64,000 nt of DNA from Microcebus murinus (GCF_040939455.1 NC_134106.1:74345001-74409000); one strand, 5' to 3'. Shown: positions 28,517 to 44,570, counted from the stretch's first letter. Program-made: numbers and translations. Notes: a model not told the origin generated them from the sequence alone.

Positions 28517-29407
28517 CTGACTAATACACAAGTGCAAACCAAGTACCACCTTTGCTGGAAAAGGCAAAGTCTGCCATAGGCACCACACAACTTTGCAAAT
28601 CCTGAGTATGTGCAAGTGTAATGTCTAATCATCTGCTGACCCCAAGCCACTCTGGGGCTGGTCACATAGGTTGAGGTGGCCACAGCATGACTACTGTGCA
28701 GCTGCACAGAGGATGGGCTTATTTGCTGCTTGTTACACAAAGTGTTCAACCCTGGGCCCCTCAGCTGAACAGCCCACCATCTGAGCTCATCACATCGCCC
28801 CATGGGACTGGAGGGCAGGGAACCTGTGCCACCAGGCTGATATTCCATGGGGTGACAAATTCCCTTTCTCTGGCCCACGGAGTCTCATGCCTAATTTCAG
28901 TTCCTATGCAGCTGTGCCAGGCCAGCCAGCTCCCCTGCTTGGTCCTCTTATTGGGCGTCTGCTATTCTCTGTGAGGTTGGGGTTGTTCCCTGACAATCTT
29001 CTTCTGAAAAGAATCCCCTGAAATTTCCCAAAGGCTATGAACTGCCAGCTGTTACTCCCTGACCTCGCACTATGAGTATCTGGGTAGTTCACACTGTCTT
29101 CCCAGAGGAGCCTAAATTCCCTGAAGGGAAAAATGAGGTGATACCAGAGGATGAGTTCTACAGCGATTTACTAAATAATTAAATGAATGGATGAATGAGT
29201 CAGGAACTCCTCAAGAGACTCCTCAGGATTTTCAACCATTCAGTCACCTCTAATTTTTACTATAGTATTTATATTCCACCGAAAGGTTTCCTCCCTAGCT
29301 CAATCACACCACATCTTCTCACGACAAAATGGAAGCTTCTGAAACAGAATTAAACCAGCCAGTCAAAAGGAGATGATTAACTGTGCCCTGTTAGGGTTCA
29401 GACTTAC

Positions 29408-29559
29408 GGAAGTCCCCACACTCTGCCACACGTGAGAGATCCGGTAGCCCACCAGCTCCCCATCCTGGCGCTTAATTGGCGGCTGCACCCATCTGACGTC
29501 CACATCGTTGCTAGAGTCATTCAGAGACACAGTGACGTTTAAAGGGGCTGTTGACGGGG
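29408..29559 (-). CDS. MERTK: MERTK exon 8: first half of fibronectin type III domain 2
   Basis: This 152-bp exon encodes [18 protein letters not shown], then [18 protein letters not shown] and [14 protein letters not shown], about human residues 382-432. The VDVRWVQPP strand carries the FN3 core tryptophan, and GYRISHVW is the C-strand tyrosine motif of the second FN3 domain. NVT and NDS are possible N-glycosylation sites. The acceptor is TTTTATAG and the donor TTCC|GTAAGT; the exon ends in phase 0. It lies 1.4 kb from the TPT1 retrocopy in intron 8. Confidence 0.97.
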
Positions 29560-30120
29560 CTATAAAAGAAAAAGGAGAGGAGGATGAAGAACCACAGAGA
29601 GAAGCACATATAGATTCATTCTTGTCTTGGTTTTTGAGTGTGTGGTTTTCAAATGCTCTTAGAAAAGCACTCAAGTGAGACAGAGACCAATAGCAGATAT
29701 TCACCCTCTTTTCAGTTAATGGCCACTGAGATACCACGTGAGCTTTGACAACTAAGCCCTTTCAGGCTACAAGATTCATTCATGAAGTTGAAAATGTCAT
29801 GAGCACCCAGGGCAAAGGAACAGAGGAGAGGAAGGCAGGGAAGCAGGAGGATGGTTTGTTCTCATGGACCCCCGTGGAAGCAAAGCAGACTCAACTCAGG
29901 GTCCTCCAACAGAAAGCTGTGGGGTAGAAAGACAGCACGCCGGCTGGAGATCAGCGCCGTGGCATTTGAGACTCACAAGACAGGATACACTGCTGAGCTC
30001 AAAAGGAAGCCATCATTTTACAGTGTAGAGGCAGGTTATTGGTGGTCTGAACAGAGCTAACCAGTTGATACGTTAAAAAATGCATCTGTGTGTATGTGTA
30101 CATGCATAAAACAATTTGGG

Positions 30121-30473
<353 letters not shown>

Positions 30474-31396
30474 ATAAAACAATTTGGGAAATAAGTCAAG
30501 ATCATTACTATGGTCTTTTTGGGGGAGAGAGGAACTTGATTATATCTACTAAAACTGAAAATAATATGCTCTTTGACCAAGTATTTTATTTCCAGGAATT
30601 TAATCTGTAGGTGGTATTATATTCATTACAGTGTAATAGTGACAAAAGGGAATAAATGTAATGCTCAGTCAATAATTATGATATATATTTTGATACATTT
30701 CCAATGGAATACTTGCTACCTGGCCACTAAAAAGAATTATGTATATCATGTGTATTGATATGAAAAGATATCCAAGAGGGGGATCAAATTGCCAAAAAAT
30801 ATAAATTGATCCATTTTAGAAATACAAAAATAAATTTTTTATATATAGAAGGAATAAAAACAATTTGAATAATATATACTAGACTGTTGCCTCTAGCTAT
30901 ATGTAGGGGAGGTTAAATTATATATTTCTGATATGTCTGAAAGGAAAACAAAAGGACATTATAACCATCTTTGTCTCTGCTGATTTCAGGAACAGTAATC
31001 ATGAAGTTAAAATGAATTTCATTAAAGAAATATCATACAATTGTAGCCATCTATGAAATCAGTCACATATTTCAAATCTGTTGTAAGATTTATGGATAAA
31101 TATGGCCACCTCGACGTGTGTTTATGTTCTGCCTCCACCCCAAACCCCTCTATGATGACAGTATGGAATTTAAAAAGATATAAACTCACAAGGCAAAGAG
31201 GAATCAACAGCAGAAGAGAAATCTCAACACATATTTGAAAGCTGAAAAAGAGATGAAGAAGGTATAATTAACTTAGCAAGCCAATACTCCCCAAAGAACC
31301 ACAGAGAGGTTCAGAAGCTATGGGCCCAGCTACTGAAATGGGGACTAAAGCTGGGAAGATCAATGGGAAGTTTAATTAAGAAGTATTAATAGTTGC

Positions 31397-31666
31397 CTTT
31401 GGGAGGCTGAGGCAGGAGGAACACCTGAGGCCGGGAGTTCAAGACCAGCCTGAGGAAGAGCAAGACTCAGTCTTTACAAAGAATAGAAAAATTAGCCAGG
31501 CGTGGTAGCAGGTACCTGTAGTCCTAGCTATTTGGGAGGCTGAGGCAGGTGAGGCAGGAGGATTGCTTGAGCCCAGGAGTTTGAGGTTGCAGTGAGCTAG
31601 GCTGATACCACTGCACTCTAGCCTGGGCAACAGAGTGGGACCTTATTTCCAAAAAACAAAAAAGAA
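31397..31666 (+). mobile_element. Alu, 5'-truncated older type
   Basis: The copy starts GGGAGGCTGAGGCAGGAGG, lacks the middle insertion and ends in an A-rich AAAACAAAAAAG tail. Confidence 0.88.
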
Positions 31667-32646
31667 GAAGTAGTTGTTCCTCAGGGTTGTTCTACCCCAT
31701 GCCTACCCACCTGGTAAGAACTCCCTCAAATATCCACAGGAGACAAGGTAGGTTATTCTCTGAATCAAAAAGCCACTGAACTTAGGGCACCAGCAGAATG
31801 GAGGCATGGGGAGGTCCAGACTGAAAATCAGGGAAATAAGTGCAAGTTTGTACACTGAATAAGGAGGGCTCGCCTAACCCTTTTCTCCCACCTGGGCTCC
31901 TAGAACATCAGCAGCCATGTTTAAAGTCCTGGGGCAGGGGCCAGTAGACTCCTTTTCTAGAGGGAGTGAGTAGCCACAGAGGAAAGAAACCCAATTTTGA
32001 TACTTGGGGGTATCTAAACCAGAACACTTAGGTCACTGTCCAATCCCCTAACAGTGAAGCCTACAAGCCCTGCCCACACTCACAGATTTCCAACCAAATT
32101 GCTGGTTCTTCACTCTTCAGTAGGAACAGACAGTAGAAGACTAGCTGGGGAAGTCTCCTTCATGAATGTCAGAGACCAAATAAACACACAGGACGGAGGG
32201 CTCAGAGGAGACAAAGCCAGTGCACAGAACTAGAGAAAACTAAAAAACAAACAAACAAAAAATAATATACCCAAAGATAAGAAACAGTTCTCATGATTGA
32301 GAAAATGACTGTGTCTCAGCAGTAGGTAATAAATGACCCTAGACTGAGCACTGCTCTGGTTCTGTCTAACAAATCTTAAAAACAAGACCCAAAAGGATCA
32401 AATTATTTCCCCCTAGCTTAACTGTGTCCCAAAACAAAGCTCACTACCTACAGAAATATAAGAATATCTAGCATCCAATAACATAAAATTCTTTGGTAAT
32501 CCAAAGATTACCAGGCATGCAAAGAAACTGCAAAATATTCTCTATAATAGGAGTATCAATGAATCAATTGAAACCACTCTACAAATAACACAGATGTTAG
32601 AATTAGCAAACAAAGACATTAAAACAGTTATCATATCTGTATTCTA

Positions 32647-32980
32647 GGCTGGGCGCTGTGGCTCATGCCTGTAATCCTAGCACTCTGGGAGTCTGAGGCA
32701 GGCAGATTGCTCGAGGTCAGGAGTTCGAAACCAGCCTGAGCAAGAGCAAGACCCCGTCTCTACTATAAATAGAAAGAAACTAATTGGCCAACTAATATAT
32801 ATAGAAAAAAATTAGCTGGGCATGGTGGTGCATGCCTGTAGTCCCAGCTACTTGGGAGGCTAAGGCAGCAGGATTACTTGAGCCCAGGAGTTTGAGGTTG
32901 CTGTGAGCTAGGCTGATGCCACGGCACTCACTCTAGCCTGGGCAACAAAGCGAAACTCTGTCTCAAAAAAAAAAAAAAAA
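32647..32980 (+). mobile_element. Alu, lemur type with middle insertion
   Basis: This is a complete Alu with the middle insertion and a poly(A). The duplication ATCTGTATTCTA lies at 32635-32646 and 32981-32992. Confidence 0.95.
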
Positions 32981-32999
32981 ATCTGTATTCTATATGGTC

Positions 33000-35280
<2,281 letters not shown>

Positions 35281-35689
35281 AAAGTATTTTGAATTGAATG
35301 AAAATGGAAATACAGCATATCAAAATTACTTTCAAAGGCTTTATTTTTTCATGTGAAAAATAAAAGATATTTTCCAATTTTGGCACTAAAATTTGTACAA
35401 GGGTCAAGCCCTCCAAATTCCTGCCCCAGACCTGTCCCGCCATCTGCATGAAGACTGAGCACTGACTCCAGTCTGCGTGAGGACAGAGAGGAGGGTCAGG
35501 AGAGTCAGAAGAACCGAGAGTTCTAAATTAGGGAGTAGCGGAAACTGCAATTCAAAGTTAACAGAGTTGCACTAGTCATTCCAAAACTCACAGAAAAGAA
35601 AAAAATTTCCAAAATCAAAAGCAACACACAGAAAAGTCTTTAAAGTTAAAGATGCACACGCAATTTGCTTTGGCCAAGAAAACACAGAG

Positions 35690-35810
35690 ATAATAGTATC
35701 CACTGCATGGGGCTGCTGTGAGGATCTAATCAAACAGTGGGTGGAGAGCACCCAGCTGGGTTCCAGGCACACAGTGGTTGCTTGGTGAACCTTAGGCATC
35801 CGCACATTGT
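35690..35810 (+). repeat. MIR relic
   Basis: The motifs GGGGCTGCTGTGAGGATCTA and CCAGGCACACAGTGGTTGCT match the MIR 3' half. Confidence 0.65.
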
Positions 35811-36128
35811 TACTTTTCTTGAGTTTGATGCTATGAATAATAGCTTTTGTGTATTGTTATATTTTAATTTAAAATAACACGTTTTAAAAAGTGTGCTATC
35901 TTCCTATGTAAAAGAAAGTATTATCTCTATATGACAAGTTTTGTCACTAAACCCTTTCTGAGTATAGAAGGAAAAATCTTTCCCATGTTCATCCGCCACC
36001 TCAATAAAACTTTCCTCCAGAGAAAGTCCAAACACAGCAAAGCTTAAACTCTAAATCAAGCCTTTGAAAAGGGTTTGCTCGATCACATGCCACTGGGGGC
36101 AATATTCACCCTGACCCCCAGGAATTAC

Positions 36129-36312
36129 CTCCTTCGGTCGTGCGGGCCAGAACCCAAGGGCTGGCTGGGGACCAGCCTACTTCGTTCATGCAGGAAACAC
36201 CGATGCTGTAATTGGCCAGGGCTTGCAGCTGCTCGATCCGGTACAGATGTGGCGAGGCAGAGGTGTTAAAAATCATGACTGAGCCATTACTCAGCGGATC
36301 GACTTCCTTGAC
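36129..36312 (-). CDS. MERTK: MERTK exon 7: second half of fibronectin type III domain 1
   Basis: This 184-bp exon encodes 61 full codons from [18 protein letters not shown] to WVLARTTEG, about human residues 321-381. It includes the FN3 strands [20 protein letters not shown] with the conserved Tyr and the WSxxS element before the end of the domain. NGS, NTS and NYS are possible N-glycosylation sites. The acceptor is CCTTTAG and the donor GGAG|GTAATT. The last base plus CC of exon 8 gives Ala. Against recalled human MERTK there are several conservative changes (for example [10 protein letters not shown]), without indels. Confidence 0.96.
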
Positions 36313-38739
36313 CTAAAGGAGAGTAAGATGTGGACCGGGCATTATTAATAGTAAGGCGGTGGGAACGTTAGACGCGGGCAGGCATGCACGCAGCGCACGC
36401 GGCGCTTCCTCTGCTCCAAGGGGAAGGCCTCGCTTCCTTTCAGGGAACACGGGGGTTCTCCCAGCAGCATTACCGTCCCTTATTCATGCTGCTCGGGCAA
36501 TGACCAGGGACCTGAGGAAAACGCCTAAATTAACCACTCTCACTGTGTCAGGTAACAGGGCAAATAATTGTAATATTATAACGATGATAATTCATATTAT
36601 ACTGCAAAATAAAACAAAGTGGCCCCTCCTCTCTCAGAGCTGCCGCAGTTCTTGATTTCTTCTCTCGGCTGCTTCACAGAACATGCAACAGAGACAACAG
36701 ATACCGCATGTGGCTGGCAAAGCCTGCAATATTTACTGTCTGGCCTTTTAAAGAAAATTATTTCCAAATCCTGCTTTAGAAGATGGGTTTCTTGATTTTA
36801 TTTTATTTTTTAAAATCTGTATTCCTTTTAGTGTGTGACCTGAGGAATCTTGCCTTAAGGCTAGTTTTAGTGTGTCCTTTATTCCCACTTCCTTCCCAAT
36901 GGAAACTTACCTCCAAAAGCACGTATAGGTAATGTAGATTTTATGACTTTTTTTTTTGTGTGTGTGTGGGGAGATAAAGGAAAAAGTCATTTGTCCCTCA
37001 CCCTGCAAACTTTTCTTCAAATCACTTCATCTTTTCCTCTACAGACTCTACTAATCTCTCCACAATCTTCTCCAAATCTATGCCTGGGCAAGAGAGGGAA
37101 GTTTCCAGCAAAAATCTAGTTCTAGGCCAAACTTCCACCTTTTTCCCCTAAGCATAGCTCCTGTCTGGGAATGGGCATAGAGGAGAGTTTAGGATTTTTT
37201 TCCACTACATGTTTTTCCAAAATTTCTACCATATGTAGTTTTCATAAAGTCAGAAGAGACAACAGGGTATTGGGTAAAACAGAAGCAACCAAAAGCAATT
37301 TGGGGAAAAAAATCTTCAGTCCACAAAATGTATTCCTGTTAATAATTGGCTTGCAATTATAGGCTGTGGATATATAATGCTGTTATTCTAGAATATGTGT
37401 GCTTGAAATTTAGGCCAAGGGGCCATAAATAAACATTTTGGAATTCCAAATGCCCCCGCTGGGTACCATGAGGGTGGTGTGGGGGCTGAGCTTCCCCTCT
37501 GACTCAGACCCCAAGCCGCAAGGGGGGGGGTTGCCAAGAAGGTACCAGTTGGCCTGAGGAGCCACCGAAGGAGAAACAAAAAGCTGTATGCTTATCTTGG
37601 TGGTGGCTGCTGGCAGATACTACTTTTTGTTTTTTCACATTAGCGTATGCACCTACTTCCTGGTGACCAAAGCTAAGGGGGAGGAAACCTGTGGCTGTCC
37701 ACCCCCGCCCCATTTCCGGAGTCATGCTCGGAGCATTTCCAGGCACAGGGACACCCTTTGAGAACACGTTCCTGGAAGAAGACGGGGTTTCTATAACAGT
37801 CCTCAGTGGGTCCTGGGGGAAAAGAGGCCATGTAATGGCAAAAAGTACGTGAGGGAGTTAAAAATAGGAATGGAGTGTGTGGCCCAAAAATGGGTGAAGA
37901 AAGGAACCAGCATCAGGACCAAAGGAAGCAAGCGGGTGTGTCCTGCTAGTGCGTGGATCTGAACCTCGTCCAAAACATTCATTTGTTACCAAGTCAGAGT
38001 TTAAAATTATAATTTTACAAAACTATACTTGGTCCTTTCAAAACTAACAATACACTGTTAATAGAATATAAAAGTATAACTTCCAGAGCCTGAGCTGACT
38101 AACCCGGTCAGGACTGCCAGAGAAAATAAAGGATACCCAGTTACATTTAAATTTCAGAAAAACAACAAATGATTTTTTAGTGTAGGTATGTCACAAGATT
38201 ACTCATGTAATTTAACGTGTGTCCTGTATTCTTATGTCGTAAATCTGTCACCCCTACCAGGGATGGAAGGGAGAATGGATGAATAGAGGCCAAGCTAGCC
38301 GGGGGGGAAAAGGACAGAATAAGCATGTCCAGCACCACAGGATCCAGGATGGGCAAGAAGGGCCTAGAATTTGGCTGTCCCAGCATGGTTCTTCATGTGG
38401 GACATGGACACCCAAAGCCACAGCAGAGAGAGAGCAGGCGAAGCTTGTGTGTGACCATCTACCACCAGGGGTGACCTGGTGTTTTCAGACCTTCCAACAG
38501 CCCTACCCCACCTCGCGTCCATCCTGAGACCCATTCTCTCGAGGTCGGGTGGTATGCTTCCTCAAAGTCTCCCTGGAGTGGGCCCTCCTCGTGTGGGAAG
38601 GCACCTCGTGTCCTCTCAGACTCTTCAAACAGCTCAGCAACTTGGTAACAGTTTTAAAAAGAATTGGTCCATGCTTCAGTTATGTCTGCATATATGACTG
38701 TCTACTCCCAGGGAAATAGGCTCTAGGTGTTTCTAACAA

Positions 38740-40260
38740 CTGAGCCACAAAATACATGAAGCAAAAACCGACAGAATTGAAGAGAGAGGAGAGAGAAATA
38801 AGCAATTCAAAAATAAGAACTGAGACCTCACTTCCCCACTTTCAATAGCAGATAGAACCATTAGTCCTAAGATCAACAAGGGAACACAAGGCTGAACGAG
38901 ACTGTAGACCAGCTAGACTCAACCAACACACACACAGCACTCCACCCAACCACAGCTGAGGATACGTTCTTCCCAGGTGCACAGGGAACGTTCTCCTGGA
39001 CAGAACCCAGGCCATAATACAAACCTTAATCCATATAAAAGGACTGCAATCATACTAAGTATATCCTCCAAAATCAGTGGAATAACATTAGCAATCAGCA
39101 AAGGGAGAACGTTTGAGAAACTCACCATTATATAGAAATTAAAAAACACACTTCTAAATAACCAAGAGGACAAAGAAGACGTCACAAGGAAAATGACAAA
39201 AAACTTGAGATGAACGACAACAAAAGAACCTTATGGGATGCAGCTAAAGCAGTACTTAAAGAGAAATGTGTGATATAAATGCCTACCTATGTTTAAAGAA
39301 AAAGAACTTTCAAATCAATAACCTAAACTTCCACCTTAAGAAACTAGAAAAAGAAGAGCAAACTAAGCCAAGGCAAACAGAAGAAAGGAAATAAAGCTTA
39401 AAGCAGAAATGAACAAAATAGAGAATTAGAAAAATTCACAAAACCAAAAGTTGGTTCTTTGAAAAGATCTATAAAAGTAACAAACCAGGCATGGTAGTGC
39501 ATGCCTATAATTCCAGGTGCATGCCTATAACTCAGGAGGCTGAAGTGGGAGGACTGCTTGAGCCCAGGAGTTGGAGATTAGCCTGGGCAACATAGTGAGA
39601 CCCTGTGTCAAAAATTAAAAATAAATAAAAATTATTTTTTAAAAATATGACAAACCTTTAGTTGGACTGACCAAGAAAAATACGAATGAAGACTCAAATT
39701 ACTAAAATCAGGAATGAAATAGGGAACATTACCACTAACCTCAAAGAAATAAAAAGGATTATAATGGAATACTATGAACTATGTTGCATATCAACAAATC
39801 AGATAACTTGGATAAAATGATCAAATTCCTAAAACACACAGACTACCAAATTGGCTCAAGAAGAAATAGAAAATCTGAATAGACTTATACCAAGTAAAAA
39901 GACTGAGCTAATATTCAAAAAACTTCCCACATAGAAAAAGCCAGGACCACATGGCATTTTTTGCTGGTGAATTCTACTGAATATTTAAAGAAGAATTAAC
40001 ATCCATCTTTTACAAACTGTTCCAAGAAACAGAAGAAGGAATATGTCCCAACTCATTCTACAAGTCCAGTATTACACTAATACCAAAACCAGAAAAAGCT
40101 ATCACACGAAAAACTACACACAAATATCTCTTATGAATATAGACACAATTAGATAGTAGTAATGGTTGCACAACTCTTGAATGTACTAAAAAACATTGAA
40201 TTGTATATTTTAAATGGGTGAATATTATGGTATGTAAAATATTAATATATTTCAAAAAAA
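38740..40260 (+). mobile_element. Old L1 relic with 3' tail
   Basis: The ORF2-like stretch includes the ACAAACCTTAATCCATATAA segment, and the block ends with an L1M 3' tail holding AATGGTTGCACAACTCTTGA. An Alu fragment lies inside at 39486-39640. All frames are broken. Confidence 0.65.
39486..39640 (+). mobile_element. Alu fragment with small internal duplication
   Basis: The piece starts CCAGGCATGGTAGTGCATGC, repeats GTGCATGCCTATAA once more and ends in an A-rich tail. Confidence 0.8.
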
Positions 40261-40699
40261 GTTGTTAAAAATGGATATCCTTGGGGAGGAACTGTAGGCA
40301 CAATAAGAATTCCTAACACTTACCAGTACTTGAGTTGTGTAAGAATTAAGCAAGGCTGGGGGTGGTGGTCTGAGGGAGGAGACTATTTGGAGGTTAATAT
40401 TTTTTTTTACTCTTCAGAGAAGGAACAGCTGTCAGATAAGAGTGGGAGGCATTCAGAGCAAAGAAATTAATTCCTCTTGGTAGTAAAAACATCTGGTTGT
40501 CAACACAAAATTCTTTGGAAGTCACTTATCTAAGCTGAATTGGCATGACTGGCCTGTATCAGGTTAACATGTTTTTAACTAATAAGACCAGACATTTAGG
40601 AAACTAAAGATAATTCCTGGTCCTACTGTATGATAAAGTACAAGCAGAATGCATTCATATTTTCCACAGATAATCCTTGCATGTTCAATAACCTGTCCT

Positions 40700-40900
40700 C
40701 ACATGCAATGTCTCTCCTGAGAGCGCAGAGCTGACGGTTCTGAGCTCTGCTTTTGGCATCAGAGCTCCCTGGGCTAGAATTCCAGTTCTGCCACTCATAG
40801 GCTGTGAGTGTTCTGAGCTTGGAGCGCTGGTGTGTTTTAACTAACACAAGGTCTGCAAAGTCACTGGGCCATTGTGGGTGCTTAGCAAACAGTAGCGTTG
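40700..40900 (+). repeat. MIR relic
   Basis: The stretch AGAATTCCAGTTCTGCCACT followed by GTGGGTGCTTAGCAAACAG follows the MIR order. Confidence 0.6.
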
Positions 40901-41466
40901 TTGCCACTGTTTCCAATTGTATGAAATGAACACTCAAAAGCAGAGTGTAGGATGGCTAACTTCTATGTCTTATATTCCTGTTTCATACAAAGTTTAGGTA
41001 GTGGATAAAAATGACTGAAGACTCTACAAGGCCTGTAATCCCCAAGTTCTCCCAGGTGACGCTGCTGGCTAAGGTGTTACATATACTAGCACAGATGACC
41101 TATCCTTTCATCCCTCATTGCCAGCAGCTCACTGAGGAGTGCCTGGCTTCCTCAACTCTTGGTCACAAGACAGCCCTCATTTAGTGATATATTTTTGTAC
41201 CTTAAAATTAATTCTCCCTGGTCTCATGATGTGCTTCCATGGAAACACGTTTCTGTTGGGCCCTGGACCAGGCATGGGAAGCAAGCAGCATCATGGACAG
41301 AGCACGGGCACAGAATGGCGCATGCATGGTGGACACTCAGGAGGCAGGAGGCCGAGGGACTCTGAGCAGAGGTGGAGAAATGTCCTCCATGCCCATCCTC
41401 GGGAGGAAGAAAAATACATAGACCCACAGAGCACCAATCACTCCCCTCTTCATCCTGGAGGTTTAC

Positions 41467-41582
41467 CTGAATGCTGCAATTCCGGAACGGGGAGTATCCA
41501 TCAAAACCGGGGACCCAGGAGATCAGAATGCTGTGTGCTGTACTGTTGTGCACGTAGACCGCAGTTGGCGGGGAGGGGATTG
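41467..41582 (-). CDS. MERTK: MERTK exon 6: first half of fibronectin type III domain 1
   Basis: This 116-bp exon encodes 38 full codons reading [20 protein letters not shown] and then [18 protein letters not shown], about human residues 282-320. The SPP opening and the SILISWVP strand with its core tryptophan are typical of FN3 domains. NST and NCS are possible N-glycosylation sites. The acceptor is TCCGTAG and the donor TTCAG|GTAAAC; the exon ends in phase 0. A long plus-strand open frame over this exon is only its antisense shadow. Confidence 0.96.
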
Positions 41583-41849
41583 CTACGGAAAAACAAAGAC
41601 ACACACACATGAACACAATTACAGACCACGGGAGCCCACAGCTACCAAACAAATGCATTAATACCCAGCTTATTTTAGTTTCTTGAGATTAACAAAAGGA
41701 AATACGTGTATTTAAGAGAAGCCACCCTAGCTTGAAAATAATCGTATTAGCCTGCACAGAAGTCTTCCTGTGATGGACCAGGGAAGTGGAACACAGACCC
41801 ACTTTCCTACTGATGAAAGGAGGAGACCTTTTAACTGGAAAAGGATGTA

Positions 41850-42000
41850 GAGACATTCACGTCTTTTACTGAGCACATGTTCAAGACTCTATTGTGTGCG
41901 GCCACCTCTGTGGGCACTGGTGCACTGAACAGGGACAAAGAGTCACTGCCCTGCCCTCATGGAGTGTATGGTCCACTGGGGGAGACCCACACTAACCGAG
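41850..42000 (-). repeat. L2 fragment
   Basis: The segment GGTGCACTGAACAGGGACAA followed by CCCTGCCCTCATGGAGTG is the reverse of the L2 3' end. Confidence 0.65.
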
Positions 42001-42040
42001 GATAACAGCACCCTGTGCCCAGAAGAGAAGGGTGCCACAG

Positions 42041-42096
42041 GAGCGTGTGTGTGCGTGCATGCATGTGTGTATATGTGCATGCGTGTGTGTGCATGT
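42041..42096. repeat. TG/TGCA-rich microsatellite
   Basis: The tract is made of GTGTGTG and GCATGCATG units, interrupted, and is likely length-variable. Confidence 0.85.
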
Positions 42097-42369
42097 AGGG
42101 GGAGAAGCTTTCTAGGATGAGGAAACAGGTAAGAGTCAGTTTAAGCAAAGGAGCCAACTGCATCTGCTGGGGGAGGGGCATGTGTGTGCAACAATGAGTG
42201 TGCAAGGACCTGGGCTGCACGTGGGGCAAGGATTAGCTATCCTTTCAGTTAGAATCTGAGGAGGAAGTGAAGTTTGGGGAATCTTATTTCTCTGTGCTAA
42301 ATTTAATTCTGAATAATAATTACATGCATAATCAAAACTGATGGCTAACATTTTGGGGTGCTTACTATG

Positions 42370-42550
42370 TGCCACACACTTTGTGGACTTCTTCATTTAA
42401 TCATTACTAGAACCTTATTAGAGAGGTGGTCTTAAAATCCCCACTTATAGATGAGGAAACTGAGGATCAGAGAGGTTAAAAGCTTGCCCAAGGTCACAGA
42501 GAGGTTGTAAGCAGTAGAATGGGGACCTGAACTCATGTCTGCCTGACCCC
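42370..42550 (-). repeat. MIR relic
   Basis: GATGAGGAAACTGAGGATCA followed by GCCCAAGGTCACAGAGAG is the reversed MIR core. Confidence 0.8.
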
Positions 42551-44030
42551 AGAGCTTGTGTCTCTCAACAGGACACTAGAGGCCTTTTGCAGGGGACAGC
42601 AAGCAGACGGGCGTGACTACCAGCAGGGACCGGGAACCTGGTCTACACTTGAGCAGCTGTATGGCCCTGGGCACAGTTACATACCCTCTCTAAATGGGGA
42701 TAGTGACAGCATTGCCCCACCTGGGACAGGTGTGGGGGGGGGAGCAGGGATGACAGAATGGGTAGGGGAGGAGGAGGAGGGTGGGCTGGGACCTTATGCA
42801 GTGTGCACTGGGTACCACATGATTCAGGAGTTTTGGTTTTACTACTAGTAGACATACAGCTTGGAGAGTGGGGAAGAGTCAGCACAGTATTTGACTCACT
42901 TCCCTAAGCAGATTATTTGCAGAAATGCCCTAAAGTATCTGCCTTTCAAGATCAAAATTTGACCACATATACCACAGTAATAACAGATTAGAGGGAAGGA
43001 GTCTTGATTGCTTTTTTTTTAAACACATTAATTGGCCATTTCTTTTCTTGGTTGCTTTGGCATAAATTTAAAGTTTACAATAAATGGCTTCAAAAACATA
43101 AGTTTTGGGAATAGGATTTAATAAAATAAAATCTTAGCTGAGATTCTGTGTGAAGCAGGAACTTACAAAAGTGCTTCTCATTTTATACATTTTTAAACTT
43201 TTTGTTTATACTTTATGAAAATATCTTTACAAATTTACACCCACTCATGAATTTCTGAAATTCCCAACATTTCTTTTGAAAACTGTAATAATGAGATTTG
43301 TAATGAAGGAAGGAGGTTATATACTTCCTCCAGTTAATAACTTTCAGTTTGCTAATTTTCTTATTCCGGTGAACATTTGGAAAATGCCCATTCATAGCCT
43401 TCATCCAGTTGACTTGCTGAAACTGAAAACAGTCCCTTTTTTGAGTATAACATATTTTATAATTTTGAATCCCCTTCTGTATACACCCAACCTTTAACTC
43501 ATTATTAAATACATCCTGCTTTTTCCTGGCACTGTTTCCTCAAGGATAAGATGAAAAGAATATGAGCACAATATCTAAGTTAAGATCAAATAGTAAAATA
43601 TAAAATTTGCTTGAATTTCTATGACAGAATAATGAAGATGATTTGAAAAGAGATTTTAAAAGACAGCATTTACTTGTGGGTTTTCCCTTTTTTTTCAAAT
43701 TTCAGGTTTAAACATCTTGGATCCCAAAAAGGAGGATAAGGTAGATGGGTTGGATTGGAATGTCTCCACTCGGCTGAGGGACCTTCAAACACGTGCCTTT
43801 AATTCTGTTGTTGTGTGTAAGTCACTGACAAGCAGGCACAGCGCACAGCCGCAGTGAAATCCTAGCTCAGAGGAAGCAAGAGGAAGCGGGAGATGATGAG
43901 ATAGAGGGATAGGAGCACTGGGCTCCCGGAGAGTGACTCTGATTCTGTTCTCCACTCCTCCCGCTGAGTCAGCAGCTGGCAGCGACTGGTGTCAGGCCCA
44001 GATGACAGGGACGGGGCCCATTCCCTACAT

Positions 44031-44222
44031 CAGGCATCCTCAAACTATGGCCCGCAGGCCATATGCTGCCTGCCTAGGACATTTATCCAGCCCGCCGGGT
44101 GTTTTTGCCACAGCTGCCTGTCCTGTTTAGCAGCCGACTTGTCCCAGGCCCACAGTGCGCACTCTCCAATGGTCTGAGGGACAGTGAACTGACCCCCTGT
44201 TTAAAAAGTTTAAGGACCCCTG
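44031..44222. mobile_element. MER1-like hAT DNA transposon
   Basis: The 192-bp element begins CAGGCATCCTCAAACTATGG and ends AGTTTAAGGACCCCTG, which are inverted repeats. It is flanked by an 8-bp duplication CCCTACAT / CCCTAGAT (44023-44030, 44223-44230), the size expected for hAT insertion. It is non-coding. Confidence 0.85.
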
Positions 44223-44389
44223 CCCTAGATCATGCCCCAAGTCACACCATCTCCAGGGCTCTTCAGAGTTAATGAGGACTAGGTCAGGGTAGAAGAGGGA
44301 AAAGTGAAAATTGGAGTTAATATGATGAAGGGCAGCTTATTTCCTTATTGGTCTAAGCAGAACAAAGCTAGTGAATGTTTATCAAAGAC

Positions 44390-44570
44390 TTAAGTGCCAG
44401 GCACCGTTGTGAGTGCTTTTACCTGCATTTATATCATTAAGCCTCAACAAGTGAAAAGTTCTGTAATTATCCTCGTTTTTCAAAGGGGAGCACTGAAACC
44501 AAATAGGTGAAGTGACTTGTCCAAGGTCATAAAGACTGTTGGCAGGAAAGCCTGGACTCGAAGCTGGGCA
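44390..44570 (-). repeat. MIR relic
   Basis: GTGACTTGTCCAAGGTCATA following an AAGTGCCAGGCACCGTT start is a reversed MIR. It ends about 75 bp from exon 5. Confidence 0.7.

Larger units (their letters stand above)
36313..41466. other. MERTK intron 6
   Basis: The first 2.4 kb is unassigned. From 38740 to 40260 there is an L1 relic with an Alu fragment in it, followed by a MIR copy near 40700-40900. Confidence 0.75.

Noticed and set aside
29745..30060. Plus-strand frames beside exon 8 as a small gene
   Set aside because: Short overlapping frames in intron 7 without domain, promoter or repeat identity.
41139..41612. 157-codon plus-strand open frame
   Set aside because: It overlaps MERTK exon 6 on the opposite strand and is its antisense shadow; no recognisable domain.
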